From contig OMWC01000014.1 in the NCBI GenBank assembly GCA_900314655.1, positions 1 through 64,000 of the forward strand: 64,000 bases of DNA, written 5' to 3'. The notes under the pieces were generated by a model. The model had not been told where the DNA came from, did not search any database, and saw only the letters and a program-made list of their open reading frames with translations. Source of the DNA: an uncultured Prevotellaceae bacterium (GTDB lineage Bacteria > Bacteroidota > Bacteroidia > Bacteroidales > Bacteroidaceae). Position numbers and translations under genes: made by a program. Positions 24,576 through 33,922 of the stretch are shown one piece after another; the first letter of the stretch is position 1, and each line of letters begins with the position of its first letter.

Positions 24576-24583
24576 CAAATATA
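24576..24583 (-). promoter_or_regulatory. -7 promoter element of lutABC
   Basis: TATATTTG on the minus strand, about 48 bp upstream of the lutA ATG. No clear operator was seen nearby. Confidence 0.55.
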
Positions 24584-24681
24584 ATAAAAAATCCGATACG
24601 TTCATCAGTTTTCCTAAAATATTTTTTCTATTGGCAACAGAAAACCGACAAAAAGAATTTGCCGTTTTGTTCAAAAAGCAT

Positions 24682-24689
24682 TATCTTTG
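24682..24689 (+). promoter_or_regulatory. -7 promoter element of topB
   Basis: TATCTTTG, with an AATTTG about 21 bp upstream (TTTG near 24657-24660). The topB ATG lies 30 bp downstream. Confidence 0.6.
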
Positions 24690-24718
24690 CATTCTAAATT
24701 GTCAAGCAACAAAGAATA

Positions 24719-26611
24719 ATGGTAGTTTGCATAGCAGAGAAACCCAGCGTGGCACGCGATATCGCACGCATCATCGGAGCTAACGCTTCCCGACAAGGAT
24801 ATATGGAGGGAAACGGGTATCAGGTGACATGGACTTTCGGACACTTGTGCACCCTGAAGGAACCAGCCGACTACACACCGATGTGGAAGTCGTGGAGCCT
24901 GTCATCGCTGCCCATGATTCCCCAGCGGTTCGGCATCAAGCTCATTGAAGACGAAGGTATTAAAAAACAGTTCGCCGTCATCGAGAAGCTGATGCAGGCT
25001 GCCGACGGTATCGTGAACTGCGGCGACGCCGGTCAAGAGGGTGAACTCATCCAGCGGTGGGTGATGCAGAAGGCACAGGCACATTGTCCGGTAAAGCGTC
25101 TCTGGATCTCGTCGATGACCGACGAGGCTATCCGCGAGGGTTTCCAGCAGCTGAAGGATCAATCTGAATACCAGCCGCTCTACATGGCAGGTCTCTCACG
25201 CGCCATCGGCGACTGGATTCTGGGCATGAACGCCACTCGGCTCTATACGCTGAAATACGGCCAGAATCGGCAAGTGCTCTCCATCGGGCGCGTGCAGACA
25301 CCGACGCTGGCACTCATCGTGAACCGCCAGAAGGAAATTGACAACTTCAAGCCGGAACCTTACTGGGTGCTCTCCACAATCTACCGCGACACGACATTCA
25401 CCGCCACCAAAGGGCGGTTCACATCTAAAGAGGAGGGTGAGGCTGCTTTCCAGGCACTCGAAGGAAAGCCCTTCACGGTGACCGACGTGCAGAAAAAGGC
25501 AGGCAAGGAAATGCCGCCGCAGCTCTACGACCTTACGTCGCTACAGGTGGACTGCAACAAGAAGTTCGGCTACTCGGCCGAAATGACGCTCAATCTCATA
25601 CAAAGTCTCTACGAGAAAAAGCTGACCACCTATCCACGTGTGGATACACAATACCTCTCCGACGATATCTATCCGAAGTGCCCGGGCATCATGAACGGCC
25701 TCTTCCAGACCAAGTTCGGCGGACAGGCTCCCTATGCAGAACTCGTCCGCCCATTAGGCGGAAAACCGTTGAAAAAAGACAAGAAAGTGTTCGACACGTC
25801 GAAAGTGACCGATCACCATGCCATCATACCCACGGGCATTCCTCCCCAGGGACTGAGCGATGCCGAGCAGCACGTATTCGACCTGATAGCCCGCCGCTTC
25901 ATAGGAGCCTTCTATCCGGAATGCAAATTCTCCACGACCACGGTTCTCGGAATCGTTGCCGAGAATGCAGATTCGCCCGACAAGTCGGCTATTGAATTCA
26001 AGGTGACTGGAAAAGAAATCCTTGATCCCGGTTGGCGCGTCGTACAGTATGTTGCGGTATCACAGCAACAACCCTCCGACGAAGAAGAAAAGGATAAGAA
26101 AGACGAGGAACGCACACTCCCAACTTTCGTTAAAGGCGAGAGCGGTCCCCACACACCTACCTTGACCGAGAAGATGACCACGCCCCCACCCTACTACACA
26201 GAAGCCACCCTGCTCCGCGCCATGGAGACAGCCGGCAAGTTTGTGGAAGACGAAGAACTGCGCGCTGCCCTGAAGGAAAACGGCATCGGTCGCCCTTCAT
26301 CCCGGGCAAGCATCATAGAGACGTTATTCAAGCGCCACTATATCCGGCGTGAACGCAAACGTCTGGTGGCTACGCCCACGGGCATCGAACTCATCGATCT
26401 CATCAAGGAAGAACTGCTCAAGAGTTGCGAACTCACGGGAATCTGGGAGAAAAAGCTACGCGACATCGAGCACAAGACCTACGACCCAGCCCAATTCATC
26501 AACGAACTGAAGCAGCAGATTGCCGACATCGTGAACCAGGTATTGGCCGACAACGAGAACCGTCGCATCACCGTAATGCCAGAAGAAAAGAAAAAGGGGA
26601 AGAAGAAATAA
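24719..26611 (+). CDS. topB: DNA topoisomerase III
   Basis: The 630-residue type IA topoisomerase has the Toprim start VVCIAEKPSVARDIARIIGA, acidic NCGDAGQEGELI, and the catalytic tyrosine in KLTTYPRVDTQYL. It ends in a short basic tail (KKKGKKK) rather than a zinc domain. Type IA enzymes pass single strands and resolve replication or recombination intermediates, often with RecQ, which is encoded at 42,263. Confidence 0.95.
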   Translation: MVVCIAEKPSVARDIARIIGANASRQGYMEGNGYQVTWTFGHLCTLKEPADYTPMWKSWSLSSLPMIPQRFGIKLIEDEGIKKQFAVIEKLMQAADGIVNCGDAGQEGELIQRWVMQKAQAHCPVKRLWISSMTDEAIREGFQQLKDQSEYQPLYMAGLSRAIGDWILGMNATRLYTLKYGQNRQVLSIGRVQTPTLALIVNRQKEIDNFKPEPYWVLSTIYRDTTFTATKGRFTSKEEGEAAFQALEGKPFTVTDVQKKAGKEMPPQLYDLTSLQVDCNKKFGYSAEMTLNLIQSLYEKKLTTYPRVDTQYLSDDIYPKCPGIMNGLFQTKFGGQAPYAELVRPLGGKPLKKDKKVFDTSKVTDHHAIIPTGIPPQGLSDAEQHVFDLIARRFIGAFYPECKFSTTTVLGIVAENADSPDKSAIEFKVTGKEILDPGWRVVQYVAVSQQQPSDEEEKDKKDEERTLPTFVKGESGPHTPTLTEKMTTPPPYYTEATLLRAMETAGKFVEDEELRAALKENGIGRPSSRASIIETLFKRHYIRRERKRLVATPTGIELIDLIKEELLKSCELTGIWEKKLRDIEHKTYDPAQFINELKQQIADIVNQVLADNENRRITVMPEEKKKGKKK

Positions 26612-26666
26612 GCCTTCCCTTTTTGTGTATTAATCACGTCAAATCAGCCTATATATCAGAGGCCTT

Positions 26667-26754
26667 GCTTCTATAGTCTGGAAGGAAGGCTTCCAATGGG
26701 TAGAAGCTTCGCTTCCAAAGTCTGGAAAGAAAGCTTCCACTCATTGGAAGCAAA
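26667..26754 (+). repeat. Imperfect 44-bp tandem duplication with nested palindromes
   Basis: Two units (26667-26710, 26711-26754) share GCTTCYAWAGTCTGGAARGA and the palindrome-like GGAAGGCTTCC / GAAGCTTC words. They fill most of the 220-bp gap between topB and porE and could fold into stem-loops. No gene was seen in the gap. Confidence 0.6.
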
Positions 26755-26831
26755 ACGGCTACAGCATACCAGAAAAACGCCATTTCCGCCCCTTATGCAA
26801 TAAAAGGCTATGCTTTGCGTTCTTAATAATA

Positions 26832-28904
26832 ATGAAGAAAAGAATATTCACCGCACTACGAACAAGCACCCTCTTCCTGCTGACGGTCCTACTCCTCATG
26901 GCATGCGGCCCCGAGCACTACATGAAGAAGGGCGAGAAGGCTATGGCCATCGGTGAATACTACGACGCATCCAACTATTTCAAACGCGCCTATTCTTCCA
27001 CATCCCCCAAGGAACGCGACCTACGAGGCAAAAGGGCAGCCCGATTGGCATTGGCCTACGATAAGATGGGAGCCACGCAGAAAGCCATCGCCGCCTACCG
27101 CAATCAGATTCGATACAAGCAAGACTCACTTCCCACCCATCTCAGTTTTGCCCGCCTGTTGCTAAAGAACGGCAATTACAAGGAGGCTGCCGAAGAGTTC
27201 CAGATGATTCTCGACTCCATGCCTGGCAATCAACTGGCAAAAGACGGACTGAAATCGGCCCAGACGGCTCCGAGAATCAAACAACTGGGCTCACGCTACA
27301 CGGTAAAGAAAATGGAAGTCTTCAATTCTCGCCGTGCTGACTATTCGCCCATGCTCTGCGGGGATGAGCACGACCAGCTGTTTTTCTCCAGCACTCGGAA
27401 TGAGGCGCAAGGCGACGAAATCAGCGGAATTACAGGCACCAAAACCGGCGACATCTTCTATTCACAGAAAGACGATAAAGGGAAATGGGGTAAACCCCAG
27501 ACCATCGAAAGCGGCCTCAACACGGAGTATGACGAGGGAGCCTGCTGCTTCTCGCCCGATCAGCGAGTGATGTATTTCACCCAATGTGCCAGCGATCCTT
27601 CCTATCCGCGCTATGCCACGATCATGACCAGCAACCGCTCGGATGCGGCATGGGGTAAGGGAACGCTGCTCCAAATCTCTCGCGACACCCTTTCAAGCTA
27701 TGCCCACCCCGCCATCACTCCCGATGGAGAATGGCTCTACTTCGTGAGCGACATGCCCGGCGGTGAAGGAGGGCTCGACATCTGGCGCGTGCGCCTGACT
27801 GCAGCAGGAATCGGAGGAGTGGAAAACCTGGGCAAGCCCGTCAATACGGAAGGAAACGAGATGTTTCCCACCTTCCGCCCCAACGGCGATCTTTACTTCT
27901 CCAGCGACGGTCATCCGGGCATGGGCGGACTTGACATCTTCATCGCCAAGATTGGCAACGACCGGCGATATCATCTGCAACATCCCGGCTATCCGCTCAA
28001 CTCGCAGGGCGATGACTTCGGCATGACGTTTGAAGGTCCCCACAACCGCGGTTTCTTCTCCAGCAACCGAGGCGACGGACGCGGCCTGGATCATATCTAT
28101 TCATTTGAGAATCCTGAAATCATCCAGACCATCAAAGGTTGGGTCTATGAGATGGACGGCTACGAACTGCCTGCCGCACAAGTTTATCTGGTAGGCAATG
28201 ACGGCACCAACCTGAAACTCTCCGTCAAGATGGACGGCTCATTCGAACAGGTGGTGGAGCCGGGTGTTGACTATGTCATGCTGGCCACCTGTCCCGGATT
28301 TCTGAACCACAAGGAGGAAATCAGCATCCGTCCGACAGAGAAATCGGAAGAACATGTGCTGCAGTTCCCGCTGGCCAGCATCCGTGTACCGGTGCTGATA
28401 GACAACATCTTCTACGATTTCGATAAGGCCACACTACGTCCCGAATCTTCGGCTGCTCTCGACGAACTGGTCAAGATGTTGCAAGAGAACCCCAACATCA
28501 CCATCGAACTCTCTGCCCATGCCGACTATCGCGGCTCTGCCAGTTACAACAAGACACTCTCGCAGAAACGTGCCGAAAGCGTGGTGCGCTACCTGATTGA
28601 CCACGGTGTGGCCAAAGACCGTCTGACCCCCGTGGGTTACGGCAAGGAGAAGCCCAAGACCATCCGCAAGAAAGTGGTGGAGAAATACCCGTGGCTGAAG
28701 GAAAACGACGTGCTCTCGGAAGAATTTATCAAGAAGCTCGACGAAGAGAAACAAGACATCTGCAACCAACTGAACCGCCGCACGGAGTTTACCGTGCTGC
28801 GCACTACCTACGGTATGTTCGACGAGAAGGGCCAGCTCAAGAACCCGCCAAAGCCTAAAAAAGAAGAAGCCCCCCAAGAGGGAGACTTCTACATCGATTT
28901 CTAA
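26832..28904 (+). CDS. porE: Type IX secretion system lipoprotein PorE
   Basis: The 690-residue protein has the PorE layout: lipoprotein signal with lipobox LMAC (Cys25), TPR helices (about 30-150), WD40/PD40 propeller blades (about 155-435, for example GGEGGLDIWRV and GMGGLDIFIAKI), a carboxypeptidase-regulatory domain (about 437-520, IKGWVYEMDGYELP) and an OmpA C-terminal domain (DNIFYDFDKATLRPESSAAL, then ELSAHADYRGS). In Porphyromonas, PorE links the secretion machine to peptidoglycan in the periplasm. No other por gene is adjacent, which is usual for PorE. The similar domain set of other OmpA/PD40 lipoproteins leaves some doubt. Confidence 0.85.
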   Translation: MKKRIFTALRTSTLFLLTVLLLMACGPEHYMKKGEKAMAIGEYYDASNYFKRAYSSTSPKERDLRGKRAARLALAYDKMGATQKAIAAYRNQIRYKQDSLPTHLSFARLLLKNGNYKEAAEEFQMILDSMPGNQLAKDGLKSAQTAPRIKQLGSRYTVKKMEVFNSRRADYSPMLCGDEHDQLFFSSTRNEAQGDEISGITGTKTGDIFYSQKDDKGKWGKPQTIESGLNTEYDEGACCFSPDQRVMYFTQCASDPSYPRYATIMTSNRSDAAWGKGTLLQISRDTLSSYAHPAITPDGEWLYFVSDMPGGEGGLDIWRVRLTAAGIGGVENLGKPVNTEGNEMFPTFRPNGDLYFSSDGHPGMGGLDIFIAKIGNDRRYHLQHPGYPLNSQGDDFGMTFEGPHNRGFFSSNRGDGRGLDHIYSFENPEIIQTIKGWVYEMDGYELPAAQVYLVGNDGTNLKLSVKMDGSFEQVVEPGVDYVMLATCPGFLNHKEEISIRPTEKSEEHVLQFPLASIRVPVLIDNIFYDFDKATLRPESSAALDELVKMLQENPNITIELSAHADYRGSASYNKTLSQKRAESVVRYLIDHGVAKDRLTPVGYGKEKPKTIRKKVVEKYPWLKENDVLSEEFIKKLDEEKQDICNQLNRRTEFTVLRTTYGMFDEKGQLKNPPKPKKEEAPQEGDFYIDF

Positions 28905-28921
28905 TATCTTTGTCCATGTAT

Positions 28922-28940
28922 GTGGAGACTGAGTCTCCAC
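28922..28940. terminator. Hairpin between convergent porE and DUF5056 genes
   Basis: GTGGAGAC and GTCTCCAC form a perfect 8-bp stem with a TGA loop. No T-run follows on either side, so termination is only suggested by its position. Confidence 0.4.
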
Positions 28941-28947
28941 CATCAAC

Positions 28948-29325
28948 CTACCGCTCCGACGTAACCAAGCTATACCCCGCAACGGCCGTGAGCAGCACCA
29001 TGGTGCCAAAAACCGAAAGGACACTTGCCGGTGAGACGCTGGTCACCATATCGGTGAAGAAGCCCTGCAGGGTGCCCAATATCGAAATCCAGCCTTTGGT
29101 CAGGATGAAAACGGCCACGGCAGCTACTAAACAGATAGCCGTCCAGATGCGGTTCAGACAGACGCTACGGTCAGGTAGCCGGCGCATCACCCGATTGGTG
29201 AAACCGCGATCCTGCAGTTCAACCGTATTTTCAGCGAAGAATCGCCCTATCAGTTGCTCTTCTTCCGGCAAGATTCGCTCACCGTTCACTTCTCGTATTT
29301 CTTCTCTTATTTCATCCATAGCCAT
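28948..29325 (-). CDS. Putative anti-sigma factor (DUF5056-like membrane protein)
   Basis: The 125-residue protein has a cytoplasmic N-terminus (residues 1-55, with MRRLPDR) and two membrane helices (about 58-78 and 100-120). It overlaps the ECF sigma gene; starts at 29,325 or 29,319 are possible. Size, topology and position immediately after a sigma factor are those of Bacteroidota DUF5056 proteins, often taken to be anti-sigma factors. That role is inferred. Confidence 0.7.
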   Translation of the reverse strand: MAMDEIREEIREVNGERILPEEEQLIGRFFAENTVELQDRGFTNRVMRRLPDRSVCLNRIWTAICLVAAVAVFILTKGWISILGTLQGFFTDMVTSVSPASVLSVFGTMVLLTAVAGYSLVTSER

Positions 29326-29839
29326 TCTCCTTTAAATAGTTTGCCAATTGTTTCTTTCCCCTAGAGAGGTGTGACTTCACCGTGCCTTCCGGCATCTGCG
29401 TGATCTCCGCTATCTTGTCGATAGGCTGCCCGTCAATCAGTTGCAGCGTGATGCAGGTTCGTTCTTCAGGCTTCAGAAGCGACAAAGCCTTGTAGAGATC
29501 CATCTTCAGCCCCGCTGGTGCTTCACTGGCAGTTCCAACCACCTGCTCCACATCCGAGGTCTGCTTCTGCGAACGGCGATAATCATAAAGCACATTGTAG
29601 GCTATACGCATCAGCCACGTCTGGAATCCGGCCATCCCCTTGAAAGAAGCAATATGCGTATAAGCCTTGATGAAGGTGTCCTGCGCCAGATCATCACTCA
29701 GCGGCCCGTCTCCCAATGTCTGCGCCAGGAAGAAACGCCTGACAGGTGACTGATACTTCCTGACAAGCTGGTCAAAAGCCCGCTTGTTGTGGAATACCGC
29801 CACCTGTGCAACGAGAGAGATGTCGCTGAGTTGTGCCAT
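29312..29839 (-). CDS. ECF-type RNA polymerase sigma factor
   Basis: The 175-residue protein has sigma region 2 (FDQLVRKYQSPVRRFF, then LAQDTFIKAYTHI and TWLMRIAYNVLYDYRR) and region 4 (LKPEERTCITLQLIDGQPID, then MPEGTVKSHLSRGKKQL). No region 3, as expected for ECF. It lies third in a four-gene minus-strand operon with a PspC protein, and a shared candidate ECF promoter at 30,810 and 52,708 suggests that it controls its own operon and the DUF2807 lipoprotein. Confidence 0.92.
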   Translation of the reverse strand: MAQLSDISLVAQVAVFHNKRAFDQLVRKYQSPVRRFFLAQTLGDGPLSDDLAQDTFIKAYTHIASFKGMAGFQTWLMRIAYNVLYDYRRSQKQTSDVEQVVGTASEAPAGLKMDLYKALSLLKPEERTCITLQLIDGQPIDKIAEITQMPEGTVKSHLSRGKKQLANYLKENGYG

Positions 29840-29846
29840 CAGTCAA

Positions 29847-30071
29847 TTATTGTTTGGCAGGCATGATGAGCCAAAGCACGGGATAGAGGATGATTCCGCA
29901 GAAAGCCGTGAACAGCGTCAGCACCGCGTATGCCACGCGCATCACTGTGGGATCAAGGTCCAAATACTCTGCAATTCCTGCACACACACCGCCTAAGATC
30001 CTGTCGTTAGAGCGGTAAAGTCTTTTCTGATCACTCATATCTTTCTTTATTATTTCGTTATTTGTTTCCAT
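29847..30071 (-). CDS. PspC-domain envelope stress protein
   Basis: A small PspC protein: KRLYRSNDRILGGVCAGIAE, then YLDLDPTVMRVAYAVLTLFT and a membrane helix ending LWLIMPAK. I use the ATG at 30,071 (74 residues), which overlaps the preceding stop. The ATGs at 30,080 and 30,038 are also possible. PspC-type proteins sense or act in membrane stress. It lies just upstream of the sigma gene. Confidence 0.85.
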   Translation of the reverse strand: METNNEIIKKDMSDQKRLYRSNDRILGGVCAGIAEYLDLDPTVMRVAYAVLTLFTAFCGIILYPVLWLIMPAKQ

Positions 30072-30783
30072 TTTCCACATGATTGATTTCGTTGTTCAAC
30101 ACTTCTTCCTGCTCCTTCTTCTTGTTGGAAGAACGGGCTATGAAAGCCTGACCCAAGCCGTAGAAGAACAATATCACACCGATACCTTGCAGCAAATCGC
30201 CTATGATGAAATAGCCGCAGGCCACCAAGCCCAGACCGAGGAAGATATTCCTCAACCCTCTGTTCTTCAGGTCTTCATCCGTGGCAGTAGGAGTGCTCAG
30301 CGCCTCTTGCGGGATGGGCTGTCCGTTCTCCATGGCTTTTTCGGCCAGTTTCAGCCGTTGGTTGCGGTTTCTCACAATCAGCCAGATGATGAGGATTAGC
30401 GCAATGAAAGGAGCCAGGCAAATCAACAGTACGAAAAGTACAGCCAGGATAGCCAGCACGGTAGCCCAGGCACCCATGTGATCGATGTTCTTCAGCGCAT
30501 TGAACATATCTTCATCGTCGAAACTGTCCCAATCGGCAGGTGCCGGCATGTTATACTGAACCGAAGCGGTATCCGTGCTGGTGGTGTCGCTATATGCCAC
30601 GATGCCCGTTGTGTCATCGTCGGCTGCATTTACATTGACGCTCACCACCTTATTACCCGTTGTTGGGTCCTGCACGTTGAGCGTGACGTTAGGATTGTGA
30701 CGATGCTTTTGTGCCATCGCCTCGTTGCCGGCTGTCAGAGTGAGCAGCATCAGCATTGCTATCAGACTTTTCTTCATATTCAT
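30058..30783 (-). CDS. Exported membrane protein, DUF6249-like
   Basis: The 241-residue protein has a signal peptide (MKKSLIAMLMLLTLTAGNEA, then MAQ), a Thr/Asp-rich extracytoplasmic region (about 25-95), a strongly hydrophobic helix pair (about 103-137), a charged loop and a further helix pair (about 180-215). C-terminus basic (SSNKKKEQ). First gene of the PspC-sigma operon. No biochemical role known. Confidence 0.75.
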   Translation of the reverse strand: MNMKKSLIAMLMLLTLTAGNEAMAQKHRHNPNVTLNVQDPTTGNKVVSVNVNAADDDTTGIVAYSDTTSTDTASVQYNMPAPADWDSFDDEDMFNALKNIDHMGAWATVLAILAVLFVLLICLAPFIALILIIWLIVRNRNQRLKLAEKAMENGQPIPQEALSTPTATDEDLKNRGLRNIFLGLGLVACGYFIIGDLLQGIGVILFFYGLGQAFIARSSNKKKEQEEVLNNEINHVENGNK

Positions 30784-30809
30784 AACTCTTTTGAGATTTA
30801 AATTTGTCT

Positions 30810-30841
30810 GTTAGACGATGCAAAGATACAAAAAGTTGCAG
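30810..30841 (-). promoter_or_regulatory. Candidate ECF-sigma promoter of the PspC-sigma operon
   Basis: On the minus strand CTGCAACTTTTTG and CGTCTAAC are placed so that 17 nt separate AAC from CGTC. The same words and spacing occur at 52,708-52,739. AAC (-35) with CGTC (-10) is the general ECF promoter form. A housekeeping TATCTTTG lies within the spacer at this copy only, so there may be two overlapping promoters. Confidence 0.65.
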
Positions 30842-30860
30842 CATTGTGAAAAAAAAATAG

Positions 30861-30868
30861 TAATTTTG
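30861..30868 (+). promoter_or_regulatory. -7 promoter element directly before the methyltransferase ATG
   Basis: TAATTTTG ends only 7 bp before the ATG at 30,876 (GTG at 30,873), which predicts an almost leaderless transcript. Confidence 0.5.
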
Positions 30869-30875
30869 CAACGTG

Positions 30876-32075
30876 ATGGTATTGCCTCCTGATTTCATTT
30901 CACAGACCAAGCCCGTTTTCGGCGATTCACTATGGGCTGATTTCCTCCACGCCATGGAGGAAGAACCTTCTGTGAGCATCCGTCTGAATCCCCTGAAGAC
31001 TGAGGGATGGGAAGTGATTGAGGGTGAAGCCGTGCCCTGGTGTCGCGGTGGCTATTACCTGAAGCAGCGACCGCAATTCACTTTCGACCCTCTGCTCCAT
31101 GCCGGAGCCTACTACGTGCAGGAAGCATCTTCCATGTTTCTTGACGAGGTGCTTCGGCAGCACATGGACTCCAGGGTTTCCTGCGCATTGGATTTATGTG
31201 CGGCACCCGGTGGCAAATCCACGGTATTGAGGGCTGCCTTGCCCACCGATTGTATTCTGGTGAGCAACGAACCGAACGGCAAACGGGCGCAGATTCTTTC
31301 GGAGAACATTCAGAAATGGGGAGCACCCCGTTCGTATGTCACCAATCTATACCCCCGCGATTTCCGCAAGGCAAAGTTGCAATTCGACTTGATTCTCGTG
31401 GACGCTCCATGCTCCGGCGAAGGAATGTTCCGCAAAGACGAAGGAGCTATCCATGAATGGAGCAAGGCTAACGTGGAGAAATGTTGGCGGCTGCAACGCG
31501 AGATTCTGGAAGATGCATGGCAATGCCTGTGTCCTGGCGGACTGCTTATTTATAGTACGTGTACATTTAATACACAGGAGAACGAGGAGAATGTGCGCTG
31601 GATGAAGGAAGAACTCGGAGCCGAAGTGCTGCCTGTTGACACTCCAAGTGAATGGAACATCACGGGCTCCTTGCTCAAGGGTTTCATGGAACCCGTCTAT
31701 CGGTTCATTCCCGGCAGGACGCGTGGCGAAGGTCTCTTTATGGCAGTTCTCAAGAAAGGTGGTGAAACAGAGGCGGATGGCCGCAAACTGGAAAAAGGAC
31801 TCCAGAAGTTGAAGGTCATCTATAAGGCGCAAGAAGCAGAGGATTACCCCAAAGCAGAACTTACCTACCAGCAAGCCCTGCAATATCTTCGCCGCGAAGC
31901 CCTGATGCTTCCGGAAGATACACCCAAGGGAATCATTACCGTCACCTTCCGGGGCCTCCCCTTAGGCCAAATGAAGAACCTCGGGCCTCGCGCCAATAAC
32001 CTATATCCCAAAGAATGGAGAATCAAAAGCACTCATATACCTGCAGAATATGAAACAATACTTAGATATCCTTGA
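30876..32075 (+). CDS. NOP2/RsmB/RsmF-family RNA cytosine-C5 methyltransferase
   Basis: The protein of about 399 residues has the SAM-binding [11 protein letters not shown], the catalytic motifs [12 protein letters not shown] and [15 protein letters not shown] (the two cysteines), and a C-terminal PUA-like region ending in a conserved NLYPKEWRI. This matches the RsmF-like branch (16S rRNA m5C1407 in E. coli); the site here is not proven. The conserved N-terminus (LPPDF) supports the start at 30,876. It overlaps thyA by 26 bp. Confidence 0.92.
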   Translation: MVLPPDFISQTKPVFGDSLWADFLHAMEEEPSVSIRLNPLKTEGWEVIEGEAVPWCRGGYYLKQRPQFTFDPLLHAGAYYVQEASSMFLDEVLRQHMDSRVSCALDLCAAPGGKSTVLRAALPTDCILVSNEPNGKRAQILSENIQKWGAPRSYVTNLYPRDFRKAKLQFDLILVDAPCSGEGMFRKDEGAIHEWSKANVEKCWRLQREILEDAWQCLCPGGLLIYSTCTFNTQENEENVRWMKEELGAEVLPVDTPSEWNITGSLLKGFMEPVYRFIPGRTRGEGLFMAVLKKGGETEADGRKLEKGLQKLKVIYKAQEAEDYPKAELTYQQALQYLRREALMLPEDTPKGIITVTFRGLPLGQMKNLGPRANNLYPKEWRIKSTHIPAEYETILRYP

Positions 32076-32844
32076 CCGCATTCTCAAAGAAGGCGTCGAG
32101 AAAGGCGACCGCACCGGTACGGGCACGCTGAGCATCTTCGGTACACAGTCGCGCTACGATCTGGAGAAGGGATTCCCCCTGCTCACCACCAAGAAACTCT
32201 ACCTGAAAGGAATCATCCACGAACTGCTGTGGTTCCTCAAGGGAGACACGAACATCAAGTATCTGCTCGACAACAATGTCCACATCTGGGACGAATGGGC
32301 CGATGAGAACGGCGACCTCGGACCTGTCTATGGGCACCAATGGCGCTCATGGCCCGACTATGAGGGCGGCACCATCGACCAGATTAAGTACGTGCTCGAC
32401 CAGATTCAAAACAATCCCAACTCGCGCCGCATGATTGTATCCGCATGGAATGTAGCCGAAGTGAACAAGATGGCGCTGCCTCCTTGTCATACGATGTTCC
32501 AGTTCTATGTGGCCGACGGACGACTTTCGCTCCAGCTCTACCAGCGTTCTGCCGACACTTTCCTCGGCGTTCCGTTCAATATTGCCTCCTATGCCCTGCT
32601 CTGCATGATGATGGCACAAGTGTGCGGATTGCGCCCCGGCACATTCATCCATACCACCGGCGACACCCATCTCTACCTGAACCATCTGGATCAGGCCCGC
32701 CTGCAACTCACCCGTGAGCCCCGACCGTTGCCCGTGATGAAACTGAATCCGGATGTTAAGGATCTCTTTGATTTCAAGTATGAGGATTTCAAGCTGGAGG
32801 GATACGACCCCTGGCCACATATTAAAGCGGAGGTAAGCGTATGA
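32050..32844 (+). CDS. thyA: Thymidylate synthase
   Basis: The 264-residue protein matches classical ThyA in length, with the N-terminal arginine loop ([13 protein letters not shown]), the catalytic cysteine in [12 protein letters not shown], and [20 protein letters not shown]. It methylates dUMP using methylene-tetrahydrofolate and yields dihydrofolate, which the next gene product recycles. Its start overlaps the previous gene and its stop overlaps folA by four bases. Confidence 0.97.
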   Translation: MKQYLDILDRILKEGVEKGDRTGTGTLSIFGTQSRYDLEKGFPLLTTKKLYLKGIIHELLWFLKGDTNIKYLLDNNVHIWDEWADENGDLGPVYGHQWRSWPDYEGGTIDQIKYVLDQIQNNPNSRRMIVSAWNVAEVNKMALPPCHTMFQFYVADGRLSLQLYQRSADTFLGVPFNIASYALLCMMMAQVCGLRPGTFIHTTGDTHLYLNHLDQARLQLTREPRPLPVMKLNPDVKDLFDFKYEDFKLEGYDPWPHIKAEVSV

Positions 32845-33329
32845 TAAGCATCATAGCAGCAGTGGCCAAGAACAGGGCCATCGGATTTAAGAACAAGCTA
32901 TTGTATTGGCTGCCCAACGACCTGAAGCGTTTCAAGTCATTGACCACCGGCCACACCATCATCATGGGCCGCAAGACCTTTGAATCGTTGCCCAAAGGCG
33001 CACTTCCCAACCGCCGAAATGTAGTGCTGAGCCGTTCTCAGCAGGAGTTCCCCGGTTGTGAAGTATTCCCTTCGCTGAAAGAAGCCCTCAAGCATTGTTC
33101 ACCCGACGAAGACATCTACATCATCGGCGGCGCATCCGTCTATACGCAGGCAATGCCACTGGCCGACCGTCTCTGCCTGACGGAGATTGACGACATTCCC
33201 GCCGAAGCAGACGCATTCTTCCCTCCCTACGACGATTGGAACGAGGCAGAGAGGGAAGAACACCCGACCGACGAAAAGCATGCCTTCCGCTATGCTTTCG
33301 TAGATTATGTCAGAGGCGGCAACGCTTAG
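32841..33329 (+). CDS. folA: Dihydrofolate reductase
   Basis: The 162-residue protein has the DHFR pattern: [41 protein letters not shown] and [14 protein letters not shown]. It reduces the dihydrofolate made by ThyA. Its TAG overlaps the stop of the convergent Lrp gene, so the two genes share bases at their 3' ends. Confidence 0.96.
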   Translation: MISIIAAVAKNRAIGFKNKLLYWLPNDLKRFKSLTTGHTIIMGRKTFESLPKGALPNRRNVVLSRSQQEFPGCEVFPSLKEALKHCSPDEDIYIIGGASVYTQAMPLADRLCLTEIDDIPAEADAFFPPYDDWNEAEREEHPTDEKHAFRYAFVDYVRGGNA

Positions 33330-33802
33330 TCATCCACGGGGAAATCAGCCACAGGCAACCGGCGCTCAAAGGCAGAACCGAAAGAGATGATGGTCTCTGA
33401 GCGTGAAAGGCCGAGAGGCTGCAATTTGTCGTGGATGATGTTCAACAGGTGGTGATTGTTAAAGGCATAAATCTTGATAAACATATCATAGTCACCCGTT
33501 GTGTAGTGGCATTCCACCACCTCAGGGATATCCTTCAGGGCCGTTACCACTTTGTCGAAACTCTCTGGGTGCTTCAGGTTCAGTCCCACATAAGCACACG
33601 TTTCATAACCGATCTTCTCGGGATCGATAACAAACTGCGAACCTTTCAGCACACCAAGGTTATTCAGTTTCTGAATACGCTGATGAATGGCAGCGCCACT
33701 CACATTGCAGGCGCGGGCCACTTCCAGAAAAGGCACACGTGCATCCTCAGCAATCATTTGGAGGATTTTCTTGTCTAATTTGTCTAAATTGTGATGAGCC
33801 AT
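33326..33802 (-). CDS. Lrp/AsnC-family transcription regulator
   Basis: The 158-residue protein has an N-terminal helix-turn-helix (LDKKILQMIAEDARVPFLEV, then VSGAAIHQRIQKL) and a C-terminal RAM ligand domain (about 75-150, with VECHYTTGDYDMFIKIYA). Such regulators sense amino acids and form octamers. Its target genes cannot be read from the context. Stop codon overlaps that of folA. Confidence 0.92.
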   Translation of the reverse strand: MAHHNLDKLDKKILQMIAEDARVPFLEVARACNVSGAAIHQRIQKLNNLGVLKGSQFVIDPEKIGYETCAYVGLNLKHPESFDKVVTALKDIPEVVECHYTTGDYDMFIKIYAFNNHHLLNIIHDKLQPLGLSRSETIISFGSAFERRLPVADFPVDD

Positions 33803-33825
33803 ATTGCTTGTATTTAAGTTTATAA

Positions 33826-33922
33826 GTTTCAGGTTTCAAGTTCCAGGTTTCAGGTTTCAGAAAAAGCCCGCGCGGTAGCAAATTCTTCACTTTTCACTCT
33901 TCACTCTTCACTTTTCACTCTT
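33826..33922 (-). repeat. Heptamer simple repeats at the exbD 3' end
   Basis: On the minus strand this stretch holds runs of AGTGAAG/AGTGAAA and CTGAAAC heptamers, joined by the word GGGCTTTTTCTGAAAC. The stop and last five codons of the exbD gene at 33,908 lie inside the AGTGAAA run. Confidence 0.7.
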
